DNA of 64,000 nucleotides, from assembly GCA_946965045.2 (NCBI GenBank), contig OX337238.1, positions 62,001-126,000 on the forward strand, written 5' to 3'. Source of the stretch: Epithemia pelagica. Taxonomy: Eukaryota; Bacillariophyta; Bacillariophyceae; Surirellales; Surirellaceae. Below are positions 21,024 to 31,119 of the stretch, piece by piece (the stretch's first letter is position 1; each line of letters starts with the position of its first letter). Made by a program: the position numbers and the translations under genes. The notes beneath the pieces are model-generated. The model was not told where the DNA came from. It searched no databases and was given only the letters and a program-made list of their open reading frames with translations.

Positions 21024-24000
21024 CGCCAGGACGGGTTGATTGTTTCTTCATCATCGAATTCATCTTCCTTTTTGCGAGACGACTCTCGACCCACCGATAA
21101 TAGTAAAAATATAGTCGCGGAATCTTCTTCTTACTCCAAGCCTCTTTCACCTTCATCACCTTCCGCATCCAACATTGTTGCATCCTTCCTCCCTCCATTG
21201 GCGACACCGTCGTCTGACCAAAAACCCAAGATTCCAAGCACTGCGAACCCTTTCCTGGTTCATCATGTCACACAAGATTACTCAAGATACCCCGAGACTC
21301 GTCAACGAGAACTCTCCGATCTGATCTCGTCCGTTCAGAATCAATGTGTCATCACGTCTGATTCTGCTCCCAAGATCCGTTCGTCCGTTGACGCATCCCC
21401 CACCAACTCCACGATTGCCACCAATCGTTCCCAACCAACCTCGAAGGATCTCGCAAGAGACTCCTTTTCCGTTGGCACCCCAACAAGACCCCCAAGTCCC
21501 CCAACTTCCCTTTCCGAAAATCTGCCCTCACAAATTGCGGAATCTCTCCCAGGGAGCTCCTCTGCAATCATCGGGTCTGATTTTTCCGGCAAGCCATTAC
21601 AACGAAATGTGAAAAGACTTGAACAAGCTCGAAAAGCGGATTTAAATTTACTAGGTGAGTCTAACATTGCTGATGACACAGAGTTTCGTTCCCCAAGTTC
21701 CGCTCTATGCTACCTTCCCAATAAGATTTCCAAGATTTTTCCCTCAAGACTGGCCCCTCCTCCACTCCAACCGATTAGCCAACCAATTCGTCTTTCCGTC
21801 ATGCTTTTCATCGCCGATCACAAGCCATCAACCCCCAAGCCATCACCCTTTCGTCACTCTATCGACGATTCTGTTGTTTTGTCCAATGCAACCTTCAACT
21901 CACAGCTGATTGAACGGTTTGATTTTGACATGCAACGAGTGATCGACAGTCACCCCGACTCCGTCATCACACCCGGCTCGGAATTTCGCACAGCCCAAAT
22001 TCTCGAACCACTCCTAGCCGGCCACCCATACTGGTCACGGTTTCACCACAATATCACGCATGGTGTCTCCTATCCTCTCACAGCTGAGGAAGACGAGCCA
22101 GCCAGACGCGCTGAAAACGAGGCAATCCTCGAATACGGCAATCACGCCTCTGGTAAAAAGAATCCAGAAGCTCTCTCGAAAGTCCTCCGCAAAGACGCTT
22201 CGAAAGGTTTCTCCCTTCCAATCACCTTCAACTGTGCCAAACGTATCAAGCACAGCCAAATCAGTCCCATGGGCGTCGCTCACCAACTCGGCATTGATGC
22301 CAACGGCGACCTTGTTCCGAAAGACCGCTTGACACACGACCAGTCCTTTTCCCTCGGATTTTGCCCCTCGACCAACGACTTGATCGACCAAAGCAAATTG
22401 ATTGACCTTGTGATGGGCCACTGTTTAGACCGTGTTCTCCACCAGATTGTTGCATTGCGTTGGAAATTTCCCACCGATCGCATCCTCATCAGCAAGTTTG
22501 ATTGGTCATCTGCCTATCGTCGCGTCCATGGCGATGGCGATGTCGCAGCAAGGAATATTACCATTGACCCCTCCAATTCCTTTGCTCACCTCAATCTACG
22601 GTTGACCTTTGGAGCATCCGCCAACCCGGCCGAATTTTCCATCGTCTCCGAAATTGGAACTGACTTCTGCAACGACCTGGCCGATTTCGATGAATGGCAG
22701 CCAGACCTTTGTCAATCGCCACTCCAAGAAGGAATTGGAGGACCCAAGTATTTACCAGAGGAAGTTCCAATCGTCGCAGCATGTGAATTGGCAGTCTCTG
22801 TCCCACCACGTCCCCATGGTTTTCACGACTCATATCTGGATGATATGATCCAAGTCTTCCTTGCAACCAACCCTCACCTAGGCCGATGCCCGAGCATCGT
22901 TCCTCTCGTCGTCCATCTCATGACAAGACCAGTTGCCAAGGATGAGCCAATTACACGAAAAGACATGCTGGAAGCCGATAAACTTGAAGCCGAAGGTGCA
23001 CCCGCTGAAGAACAACGAGTTCTCGGGTGGATTGTTGACACAAGACGACTTCTCCTTCGTCTCCCAAAAGATAAACTGATTGGTTGGACCCGAGAAGTCC
23101 AACATCTTCTCAAGACCCGTCGAACCACCTTCCACAACCTCCGTAGCTTGATTGGAAAATTACTACATGCCACCAAAGGCATACCCCACGCATCCTTTTG
23201 GTTGTCTCGCCTTCGCGAGTACCAAACCTTCATTGAACGGGCGTTCCGACAAAAACAGAAAGCAAAACCACCCGAGACGAACAAGAATCCGAAACGTCCT
23301 CGACCCAACCGAGACGTCCCTCCAGCATTCTATCGGTACTCCATTCCAGACTCCATCGCCAAGGATCTTGAAATGTGGCCGTCTCTCCTCCAACATGCCC
23401 ACAACGGCATCTTGCTCAATCGACTGGTTTGTCGCGTTCCCACCCATCTCTTCCATGCCGACTCCTGCCCCGAAGGGATGGGCGGTTACTCGGTGCGATC
23501 CGGCAGAGCATGGCGATTCCGAATCGACCAAGCAAGACTCCAAGCTCTTGCCCAACTCGACCCATCATCCACCAACACACGCACCAACAATCTCTTTGAA
23601 TACATCGCAATTGTTGTGTCAATGTGGGTTGATTGTTGGTTCGATGGCATCGAAGAAAACTCGGCCGTACTGAGTCTCTCCGACAACTCGTCCGCCGTCG
23701 GCTGGATGTACAAATCATCCTTCGGATCTGACAAGCCGTTGCATGTCCAAGTCTCCAAGAAGCTAACAGAACTTATTCTTCACCACAAGTTCTCCCTTCA
23801 AGCCGAGCATATTCCAGGGAGCAAGAACGATGTGTCAGATATCTTGTCACGACACTGGCATCTTAACGATAACGAACTTACCCTTTTTCTTCATGAAAAT
23901 TTTATGTCGCAGATTCCCGAGAATTTTCACATCAATCCCTTACCCAACGAAATACTATGTTGGATCTCCTCGATCGTGCCAGCGTGTCCCGAATCTTCTT

Positions 24001-24563
24001 CGGCAAGACCGAGGGAGCACACCAAAAGCGCGACCAATGTTGGCAACGATGGACAGAACATCTCGACAGGATTGGATTCGGTCACGACCCACTCCTCGAG
24101 TCCGTCCGAGCAACCAACCACAGAGCCAGCATCGCATGTTCCTTCTTACAAGCCCTCCGTGATGCCGAATACACCAAGAATCGCGACCGCTCGCAACCTC
24201 TTCGAGCAAGCACTCTTAGCCAAGCCATTGGAGACTTGGCATCGTGCTTCCGGCATCATGACCGGCCGAGCCCCTGCCACTGTCAAGACAGCCATCACGT
24301 CCACCCCCTCGTCGCTTCCCTCAAACGCGCGTGGTCAAATCTGGATCCCCCCGAGAAACGAGAAAAAGCCGTTACTGCCAAACATCTCCGCTTTCTCTGG
24401 CTCCACAGTTGTCGCAACACCCGACTCACCAACCCACCACGAGTCTACGACTTCTCCACATTCAAGGCCGTCGTCGCCGACCTTGCCAGCTGTGGGTTCT
24501 TCTTTGGATGTCAAAGCTGTGAACTCACGACCGTACCCCACCGAGGCAAGACCAAGCTCCTAA
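21024..24563 (+). CDS. ORF2: reverse transcriptase and RNase H of the YR element
   Basis: In the same frame as the end of ORF1, separated by one TGA (21021-21023) followed by C. No ATG occurs near the start (first useful ones are around 21799), so translation by stop readthrough of ORF1 is possible. The N-terminal third is Ser/Pro-rich. The RT core shows KFDWSSAYRRVH (motif A, about 22496) and SYLDDMIQ (the Y-x-DD catalytic box, about 22830). The RNase H part has HADSCPEGMGGYS (about 23456), SLSDNSSAVGW (about 23675) and an EHIPGSKNDVSDILSRH stretch near 23810, as in DIRS/Ngaro elements. The C-terminal part overlaps the recombinase frame from 23957. Confidence 0.88.
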   Translation, partial: RQDGLIVSSSSNSSSFLRDDSRPTDNSKNIVAESSSYSKPLSPSSPSASNIVASFLPPLATPSSDQKPKIPSTANPFLVHHVTQDYSRYPETRQRELSDLISSVQNQCVITSDSAPKIRSSVDASPTNSTIATNRSQPTSKDLARDSFSVGTPTRPPSPPTSLSENLPSQIAESLPGSSSAIIGSDFSGKPLQRNVKRLEQARKADLNLLGESNIADDTEFRSPSSALCYLPNKISKIFPSRLAPPPLQPISQPIRLSVMLFIADHKPSTPKPSPFRHSIDDSVVLSNATFNSQLIERFDFDMQRVIDSHPDSVITPGSEFRTAQILEPLLAGHPYWSRFHHNITHGVSYPLTAEEDEPARRAENEAILEYGNHASGKKNPEALSKVLRKDASKGFSLPITFNCAKRIKHSQISPMGVAHQLGIDANGDLVPKDRLTHDQSFSLGFCPSTNDLIDQSKLIDLVMGHCLDRVLHQIVALRWKFPTDRILISKFDWSSAYRRVHGDGDVAARNITIDPSNSFAHLNLRLTFGASANPAEFSIVSEIGTDFCNDLADFDEWQPDLCQSPLQEGIGGPKYLPEEVPIVAACELAVSVPPRPHGFHDSYLDDMIQVFLATNPHLGRCPSIVPLVVHLMTRPVAKDEPITRKDMLEADKLEAEGAPAEEQRVLGWIVDTRRLLLRLPKDKLIGWTREVQHLLKTRRTTFHNLRSLIGKLLHATKGIPHASFWLSRLREYQTFIERAFRQKQKAKPPETNKNPKRPRPNRDVPPAFYRYSIPDSIAKDLEMWPSLLQHAHNGILLNRLVCRVPTHLFHADSCPEGMGGYSVRSGRAWRFRIDQARLQALAQLDPSSTNTRTNNLFEYIAIVVSMWVDCWFDGIEENSAVLSLSDNSSAVGWMYKSSFGSDKPLHVQVSKKLTELILHHKFSLQAEHIPGSKNDVSDILSRHWHLNDNELTLFLHENFMSQIPENFHINPLPNEILCWISSIVPACPESSSARPREHTKSATNVGNDGQNISTGLDSVTTHSSSPSEQPTTEPASHVPSYKPSVMPNTPRIATARNLFEQALLAKPLETWHRASGIMTGRAPATVKTAITSTPSSLPSNARGQIWIPPRNEKKPLLPNISAFSGSTVVATPDSPTHHESTTSPHSRPSSPTLPAVGSSLDVKAVNSRPYPTEARPSS

Positions 24564-25321
24564 CCATCGGCGACGTCGTCTTTTACAAGGCAAAGAAACA
24601 TGAAACAATCGCCGCAAATCATCCAGACTTCCACCACCTTGCGAAATACGTATCAATAACCTTTCGCGAACAAAAGAACAACCACAAAGCTGAAACTCGC
24701 ACCCAGAGCAGAACGAATGACCCAATCCTCGACCCCGTCCTCCTCTGGGGCCGCGTCATTCGTCGGATCCTCCACTACCGTCCGAAAGCTCCCCCATCCA
24801 CGACAGTAAATTGCTGGTTTGACCCATCCAACCCATCCCTTCCCCCATGCTTTGTCCGACAAGAAGACACTCGCAACCTGCTACGCGAAACCTGTGTATG
24901 GGGCGGCGGATTCAACGCCTTTGGCTACCACCCAATGGATATCGGCACGCACTCTCTCAGATCAGGAGCCGCCATGGCCCTGTTCCTGGCTGATTGTTCC
25001 GTCGTCAAGATCATGATTCTTGGTCGATGGAGTTCGACCGCCTTCATGAAATATATCCGACCACAGGTTCTTGAATGGACCACGGGCATGGCCCAATTAA
25101 TGCTCAACACCACCGACTTTCGGCATGTTGACAACTCAACAACAGCTTCCCGCATCGCCTCCTTGGAACAACTGCGGAACCGACTCGACAACCTCGTTGA
25201 TCCGGCCCTTCAAACGAACAGCGAGACTGCTCTCGAATCACCGGATGAAAACCTCTTTAACACCTTCAATGGCCAAGATCCCCAACATCACTTCCCCACC
25301 ACTCTCCATCTCGACTTCTAG
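23957..25321 (+). CDS. ORF3: tyrosine recombinase of the YR element
   Basis: 454 residues from ATG 23957, overlapping the end of ORF2 by 607 bp in another frame, as is usual in these elements. The C-terminal half has the tyrosine-recombinase catalytic box: GTHSLRSGAA (H332-x-x-R335), GRW (356-358) and Tyr366 in FMKYIRPQV. At the usual position of the first catalytic arginine, the sequence FFFGCQSCELT (residues 181-191) carries Gln186 (codon CAA at 24512-24514) where relatives usually have Arg (FF..MRSCE). If this alignment is right, the recombinase of this copy is impaired; CGA to CAA is a single CpG transition. Role: integration of the circular cDNA. Confidence 0.88.
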   Translation: MLDLLDRASVSRIFFGKTEGAHQKRDQCWQRWTEHLDRIGFGHDPLLESVRATNHRASIACSFLQALRDAEYTKNRDRSQPLRASTLSQAIGDLASCFRHHDRPSPCHCQDSHHVHPLVASLKRAWSNLDPPEKREKAVTAKHLRFLWLHSCRNTRLTNPPRVYDFSTFKAVVADLASCGFFFGCQSCELTTVPHRGKTKLLTIGDVVFYKAKKHETIAANHPDFHHLAKYVSITFREQKNNHKAETRTQSRTNDPILDPVLLWGRVIRRILHYRPKAPPSTTVNCWFDPSNPSLPPCFVRQEDTRNLLRETCVWGGGFNAFGYHPMDIGTHSLRSGAAMALFLADCSVVKIMILGRWSSTAFMKYIRPQVLEWTTGMAQLMLNTTDFRHVDNSTTASRIASLEQLRNRLDNLVDPALQTNSETALESPDENLFNTFNGQDPQHHFPTTLHLDF

Positions 25322-25365
25322 CCCAGCTGGACATCGTTGGATTGTAATATCGGGTTTGATGGTAG

Positions 25366-25539
25366 TGGAGCCATTTTTTGGTTTCAGAGGCCTTCGGCAA
25401 AACTATGTGTCTATCGTTTAGATTTAGAATCTTGTTTACAAATCTCAACGGACCAAGTTTTCGGTGACAGAACCGACTGCGATCTCTCAGACAGACCGAA
25501 ACGGCACGTGCCAAGGATGTTTGTCGTAGTGTCTCTTCG
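25366..25539 (+). repeat. Split direct repeat B1
   Basis: 174 bp beginning TGGAGCCATTTTTTGG; matches B2 at 25809-25982 with one transition (near 25489). It abuts A2 with a 2-bp overlap (CG at 25538-25539). Confidence 0.95.
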
Positions 25540-25787
25540 GTGTCTGTACTGGGTGGAGTGACGTGGCCGATGCTGGCCAGACTCCGCGACCGACAACAGA
25601 GGTGCGACTGCTCCGCCTCCTCGACGCGAGGCGAGCATCCGATTTGATTCCCACAATCGGAAGTTTTAGGATGACCCTAATGCAAAGTCGTTGGAGCGTG
25701 AGAAGAGCTCACTCTTCTTGGGTTCAGCATCTTTGCAACGACTACGAGACGAGTTCGAGATCGCAACGATTCTAGTTAGCTAATCTT
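25538..25787 (+). repeat. Split direct repeat A2
   Basis: 250 bp copy of A1. The two differences from A1 lie near 25679 and 25685, and both are silent in the 70-codon frame (25563-25775) inside the repeat. Confidence 0.95.
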
Positions 25788-25808
25788 AAAATTTCCCCTT
25801 CCCCGCCC

Positions 25809-25982
25809 TGGAGCCATTTTTTGGTTTCAGAGGCCTTCGGCAAAACTATGTGTCTATCGTTTAGATTTAGAATCTTGTTTACAAATCTCAACGGACCAAG
25901 TTTTCGGTGACAGAACCGACTGCGATCTCTCGGACAGACCGAAACGGCACGTGCCAAGGATGTTTGTCGTAGTGTCTCTTCG
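25809..25982 (+). repeat. Split direct repeat B2, right end of the YR element
   Basis: 174 bp copy of B1. A 21-bp pyrimidine-rich spacer (25788-25808) separates it from A2. Confidence 0.95.
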
Positions 25983-26371
25983 CGGTCGCGGCTTCGAGTT
26001 TGTGAACACAAAAACAAACGTCGCAAGACCAATGTGCTTGTAGCTTTGTGCCTGTTCCGACGCCGAGGCAATCCCCGGTGTCGGTGTCGTTCGATCTACA
26101 ATCAGGATAGCTAGGAACATCATTGGAGTAGACACATGTCTTTTGGAACTAGAAGTACCGCAATGTCTCCGTGGTCGATGATGCAACTTGTTCGGTAGGG
26201 GTGTTGCAATCGCAGTGGTTGTCGCGGGAAACCTCCACCGACACATATCGGAATGTATCCTGCTTCCATCCGTGTACTCCATTGTTTGGGGATCAGCCGC
26301 TCTTGTTCGTAAACACGCTCTTTGAAAAACACGACAACCTGGGACTTGGTATTCAATGACAGTCGTTCCTC

Positions 26372-26414
<43 letters not shown>

Positions 26415-26903
26415 GAGACCGTGCTTTTTGTTTGGATTTTGGATCGGTCGTCCTTTGTGTCTGCGTCATCTAGAACGCATTACAGTCGCGCATTATCAGG
26501 ATGAGGCGCCAGGGGATTACTAATACCTAGGAGTACTCCTAGTAGAGGAGTAAGTAAGTAGGTGTTGATGTTTTCTAGGAGTACTCCTAAGTCCCACCTA
26601 ATCGATCCTCAAGAAGATTGAAATCTTTCTCCAATCAACTAGAAACAGAAGCTATGGCTTCATCGTACGAGTGTTCCGGCCAGCAAAAGTAAAATTAAAA
26701 TTAAAGATATCATAGATTTTCTAATGTCACACACGAAACACAAGATTGATCGAAACAGGGGTCATGGGCCTTGCAATACTTCAGTGATCCATGATTTCAG
26801 TTCAGTGAAAGTGTCTTTCTGTTGTGTTTGCCCCAAAAACAACACTCAAACTCTGCAACATCTCACAGGAACATACCCTTGGCCAGTTCATTTCCTTTAA
26901 GGT
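25983..26903. other. Intergenic region right of the YR element
   Basis: No supported gene. Contains an (AAC) microsatellite at 26372-26414 and two copies of the palindrome AGGAGTACTCCT near 26529 and 26577, a short motif that recurs in intergenic parts of the window. The 3' untranslated region of the minus-strand gene ending at 26904 is expected at the right edge. Confidence 0.45.
26372..26414 (+). repeat. (AAC)n microsatellite
   Basis: About 14 uninterrupted AAC units. Confidence 0.95.
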
Positions 26904-28193
26904 TTACGGATAATTAAAGGTACACCAAAAATCAAATCCATACGGCGATCCGTCTCCTTCCCATTGACAATGATCTGTCCAATGCCATCCATCACCTCCT
27001 GAACAAGACTTGGCAAGTGGAGTAAGGCAACAATCATCTTGATCACATTCGTTCTCATCCCATGCATCCGCGTACGTGTCATGACTGCATTTCGTTGTTT
27101 CCTTGTGCGCGTCCTCCTCGCAGATGGTTGATTTACACACCGCCAAAGCACGGGCCGTTGGCGACCGCCTTGGACGAGAATCTTTGTGTGACGGCGGAGC
27201 ATCATAAAATCCTTGCTTTACCACGGCATGAAACTCATGAATCGGATGAGAAGGGTGTCCTTTTTGAAGTCTTCGACCAGGCGACACAGACCAAGAGCGT
27301 CGGCCATTGCTGTCCGTCACCTCCTTGCATTCGTATTGAAAGTCGGTACACATTGGATCCGACCCATCATCGCGTCCAAAACAAACAGTGTCGTAAAAGG
27401 AACCGTAGCTGCTACCGCTCGCAGAAACACCCACTGTGACCACCGAAAAATTTTGCCCTTCTCCATTTTCTACCACAATCGTGGTCTTGGTGCCTTCCAT
27501 GGTACGATTCATGAGACGGGCGGCATCGTGCATGTTAATGCATACCTGTGAATCTCCATTGGGCAATGTCACTCGAACCGCTCGAATCGAAGAGCCCGAG
27601 GAGCGGATCACAACCGGTGTATTCTTGCCCTTGACCACCATAACACCCGTACTTTCATTTACAGTAGTGTCCTTGGCCAAGCGCGCGGCGGCAAAGGCGG
27701 TTCCTAAATTGGAGAGGGCCAAGATAATGACTGCTCCAAATAAGGCCAGTACCCAAAACCGGAGCCTGCTGTTGACATCACGCAAGGACATGGTCTGTTC
27801 CACAATGCTCGCAACTTGTTCATTCGTCAATTGGCCTTGTCCGTGCGTATCCATGTCACGCATGGTTTGCTCCGCCGGTGTCAAAAAGCCCTTCTTGCCC
27901 ACGTCGTAATGCTTCGATGTAACTGACAATTGCTTGGGCGGCAGGGAACGCGATGCAAATGCGAGGGAACGCGATGCAGACATGGTGGTGGAAGGCGGAT
28001 TCGTACTGTATCTGAGAGCGCCATTGGGAGAAGAAACTGAACTGCTTGGAGCCTGCTCTTTGGACAAGGAGGAAGAGGAAGAAGAGATCTTGGTCGGTGA
28101 GGATGGATCTTCTCGAGGGGCAAGCTCCGTGTCTTCAACACTGGAATCTTCGGGGATGGATTCAATGTGACTTGGGGCTCGTTGAGGATCCAT
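26904..28193 (-). CDS. Single-pass membrane protein with EF-hand-like region, unknown function
   Basis: 429 residues from ATG 28193 (MDPQRAPSHIE); an alternative start five codons upstream is less likely. The N-terminal 90 residues are Ser/Pro-rich. A helix-loop-helix pair follows (KHYDVGKKGFLTPAE and DMDTHGQGQLTNEQ, near residues 95-130), resembling a degenerate EF-hand pair, then a transmembrane helix (LRFWVLALFGAVIILALS). The remaining C-terminal part is probably lumenal or extracellular, with a cysteine-rich end (CEEDAHKETTKC, NECDQDDCCL, ending FDFWCTFNYP). I do not recognise a named family. Topology and calcium response are inference; the aspartates of a true EF loop are only partly present. 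Confidence 0.75.
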   Translation of the reverse strand: MDPQRAPSHIESIPEDSSVEDTELAPREDPSSPTKISSSSSSLSKEQAPSSSVSSPNGALRYSTNPPSTTMSASRSLAFASRSLPPKQLSVTSKHYDVGKKGFLTPAEQTMRDMDTHGQGQLTNEQVASIVEQTMSLRDVNSRLRFWVLALFGAVIILALSNLGTAFAAARLAKDTTVNESTGVMVVKGKNTPVVIRSSGSSIRAVRVTLPNGDSQVCINMHDAARLMNRTMEGTKTTIVVENGEGQNFSVVTVGVSASGSSYGSFYDTVCFGRDDGSDPMCTDFQYECKEVTDSNGRRSWSVSPGRRLQKGHPSHPIHEFHAVVKQGFYDAPPSHKDSRPRRSPTARALAVCKSTICEEDAHKETTKCSHDTYADAWDENECDQDDCCLTPLAKSCSGGDGWHWTDHCQWEGDGSPYGFDFWCTFNYP

Positions 28194-28314
28194 ATTATAA
28201 TAATACAATTTGATGAGCGTTGTAGATCGCGTTGACGTCTCGTGTTACGTATTCGTTGGAGTCGATGAGTGTTCTTTCACAAGCAAAGCAAGAAAGGCCC
28301 TTGACCTTCAGGCC

Positions 28315-29088
28315 CTGTGTCCAGGGAATGTGTTTTCGAGGTCTGAAATCGAGTTTCGAGTTTTGAGGTGGGGCTCTGTCCCTACCTTGAAACAACGATC
28401 TGGATGTACGTGTCCAGGTAAAAACTGTATTTTCGAGTTTCGAGTTTCGAGTTTTATTTTTCAATACTCGTGCACTCCCATGCTTCCCCCCTACCGGCGC
28501 ATGAACGAGCACAACGGCAATTGACAATGACGACAAACAAATGTCGCTTGAGTACTCCTAATTCCTAATATCACATTGCATAACGGGAGAAGGTAGAATA
28601 TTTGTAGAGCCCGTCCATGGAGCAGGATGCGGGCTTTGTTCCGTAACCATGTCATCTATGGAGAGATGAGAACTATTTGCTTTTGACCATTGACAGTGGT
28701 TGTGACCATTACTTCCATGGCAGCGACAGGTTAATAATACTTGCTTATTTTCTAGAGAAGCTCCTACTTATATCACATCAATCATTGTGCTACTATTGTC
28801 TATGATGGACAAGAGAGATTGCCTCGTTGTTGTTGTCGGAGAGATCGAAATGAGAGACAGAGAGCCCGGCGGCTGAAAGGTGGGTTTTGTAGGAGCGCGT
28901 GGGGCTCTTTGCAAACCTCGAAACTCGAAACTCGATTTCAGAATCTTGGCAAGGTCGTTGGGGGATTGCCAAGATTTGGGGGATTCGAGGTTGTGTTTTC
29001 GAGTTTTCAAGGGGACCATAACCTATTGGCTCAACCTCAAAACTCGAAACTCGATTTCAGAACTCAAAAACACATTCCCTGGACACAG
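28315..29088. repeat. Inverted repeat, about 55-bp arms
   Basis: Arms at 28315-28369 and 29034-29088 are near-perfect reverse complements (CTGTGTCCAGGGAATG against CATTCCCTGGACACAG at the outer ends). Between them are further short copies of the GAGTTTCGAGTTT element (about 28431-28457) and its reverse (about 28916-28938). No coding frame with a domain lies inside. A foldback-type element or a hairpin transcript source are both possible. Confidence 0.7.
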
Positions 29089-29558
29089 GTCCTCTCCTCT
29101 AGGTTACGGCTACGCGAATGTCGTGCTTTGGGGATGTGGAGGCATGCGTCTTTGCTCTTTGTACCCGTCGCCCGTGCCGCATTCTTGATCGTCGCCGCAA
29201 CGTGCATTTCCCTGGAACATTGCGAAATTGCCTTTTGCGCCTGATGGTCCGCAACGTCGACAAGATGACACTCGTAGCAGTGGCTCGTAACAGGTAGAAC
29301 TGTAGCTTAAACTGTTGACCTCTATAGATACAATCAATTAGCATCCAAATAGACAACTAGAACATTCATTAGCAACCGAATAAGATTGAGTCGCAGAACT
29401 AGTAGCTACAGAGTTTAAAAATTTGTCCAAGACCCAAGACATAGAGTTGGTGTGAGCGACTCGGGGATCAGCACAGAATCATTGCTAAGAAGGCTCAAGC
29501 TAAAAATTCAAACCGGGATATTGGAAGGCTGTCCCTTGACCTCAACAAAGGCTCTGTA

Positions 29559-30728
29559 TCGGTGACGACCTCTAAACCGTACGTACGTCGTCCGCACAGA
29601 ACTCTGTCCTTCTCCCCCATAAAATCTCCCAAAAGCAAATCGTCATGTAGAATGGCCGGCGTGCAAGTGACAGTTGAAGGTTGGCGTGCGTCCTCTGATC
29701 AACACGATTCAAATTCCAGACGCTCGCGAGCGACAGCTCATAAAAATCGTGAGAGCAAAATCTGGAGGGCCCTATGCCCTATCACGGTACCGGTAAGACC
29801 AACGGCCATGGCACATGAACCGCGGACGAATCATTGTAGACTGTAGACAGAGCGCGTCTTTCCTTCAGTTGTTGTTTGTGCCTTCTGTTTCTTCTTAGGA
29901 ATCATAGATTGATAGTGTTTTTGCCCATTTTCTCATTGTAGGGCTTGTCACATCCATGGTTCGAGTTGTCTACGAGGTAGGGGACGATATGGTTTCTTCT
30001 TACTCTTAGGAGTAGCAATCCAAGTTGTAGATGGCAAACTACATGCAAGTGATTGTCACCACTTTCTTTCTACCCTATTGCTCGCTGAGACAAATTCTTA
30101 GTGTTTGCTGTATCTTCTTCAAGGTGAAGACGAGGAGAAGGAGAAGAAAAAAGACACAAGAGAACCCCTGGTAGAGCAGGACACACCACCATTGACCTTG
30201 ATATTTACCCCTATGATAATATAAAGAACAGGAATTCTACCTAGACTAGCATCAGAGTAAAAGGGCTACAAATGAATCAATCATTATGACTACAGGCGAA
30301 ATTGGACTGGTGAAAAGTGAGACGTTGCAACGAGTCAAGAAAATCGGACTCATGGGGTGTATGCAAACAAAAACAACAGGGAGGGACTATTGAGATGTTT
30401 ATCCTTAGCCCACTCGCAGCTCTGTCTTTCTTGACGTACCTGGGTTGCATGGAAGCTGAAAAATCATGCCATTGCCAGAATTGCCATGGACATGGCCGCT
30501 GTAATGGAGGTTTGTTTTTTTATAGAGTGGATGCGGAATTCGTGCACCAACCACCAACGGCAACCGTCATGCACGCTGGGCCGCTCAAACTGATTTGAAA
30601 TGTGACAAGGAAATACCGGCGTCTCTTTTCTGATTTTTTATGGAAAAAAGGAGTTGAATCGAGAAAAAAATCTCCATTCGGGGGACAGTTTGCGGACGAC
30701 GTACATACGACTTAGAGGTGGTCACCGA
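29559..30728. mobile_element. Candidate non-autonomous element with 38-bp terminal inverted repeats
   Basis: Ends at 29559-29596 and 30691-30728 are inverted copies matching at about 34 of 38 positions (TCGGTGACGACCTCTAAAC against TCGGTGACCACCTCTAAGT read from the right end). The 1.17-kb interior has only short frames and no transposase. No clear target-site duplication is seen. A degraded MITE-like element is the simplest reading. Confidence 0.5.
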
Positions 30729-31119
30729 ACCGAAACATGACACGTCATCATTTTGCGGGTGTCTCAGGTTTTGTTTCAACAAAAAGCAAAAAGCGATTTC
30801 GATTTTTGTTGGCAACAAAAACCGGATCTCGCCGTCATCGCGGACTTCCCACCATTTCAGGTAATAGATTGGATAAACAGCAAAGAGTGTGGATGTTAGT
30901 TTAGGTTCTATTCTATCCTAGGACTGGGAGTGTTCTACTTCCCGCTCGCTAATGCGCAGGCTGGCGTGTCTTCGGACGGACTAATCTGCTTCCACTCGCA
31001 CTCGGTCGCCGATACTTTCTACATCGGGGATCAGGGCATCAACGATAGGGAGCTCCTCTAGTTTTCCGTCGCCCATGATAACCACTGGTGGTGTATCTTT
31101 GGGTGAGCTGAACGAGAAT
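30729..31119. other. 3' flank of the Penelope-like ORF
   Basis: No gene supported. It probably includes the 3' untranslated end of the Penelope-like element; I cannot place its boundary. The text ends with a T run at 31143-31150 just inside the coding end. Confidence 0.4.

Larger units (their letters stand above)
18086..25982 (+). mobile_element. Ngaro/DIRS-type tyrosine-recombinase retrotransposon
   Basis: A 7.9-kb element with the split direct repeat order A1 (18086-18335), ORFs, B1 (25366-25539), A2 (25538-25787), B2 (25809-25982). This is the known arrangement of PAT/Ngaro elements, which replicate through a circular intermediate and insert with a tyrosine recombinase instead of a DDE integrase, so no target duplication is expected. 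It encodes a Gag-like CCCH zinc-finger protein, a reverse transcriptase with RNase H, and a tyrosine recombinase overlapping the RT frame. A1 and A2 differ at only 2 of 250 positions and B1 and B2 at 1 of 174, so the insertion is recent. There are a frame change in the gag region and a single stop between gag and pol (see those entries). Confidence 0.93.

Noticed and set aside
18086-25982. LTR retrotransposon (gypsy/copia) reading of the 18-26 kb element
   Set aside because: No protease or DDE integrase, direct repeats are split (A1...B1A2B2), and a tyrosine recombinase is present.
26322-26504. Polyglutamine frame
   Set aside because: Created by the (AAC/CAA) microsatellite, with no protein-like sequence around it.
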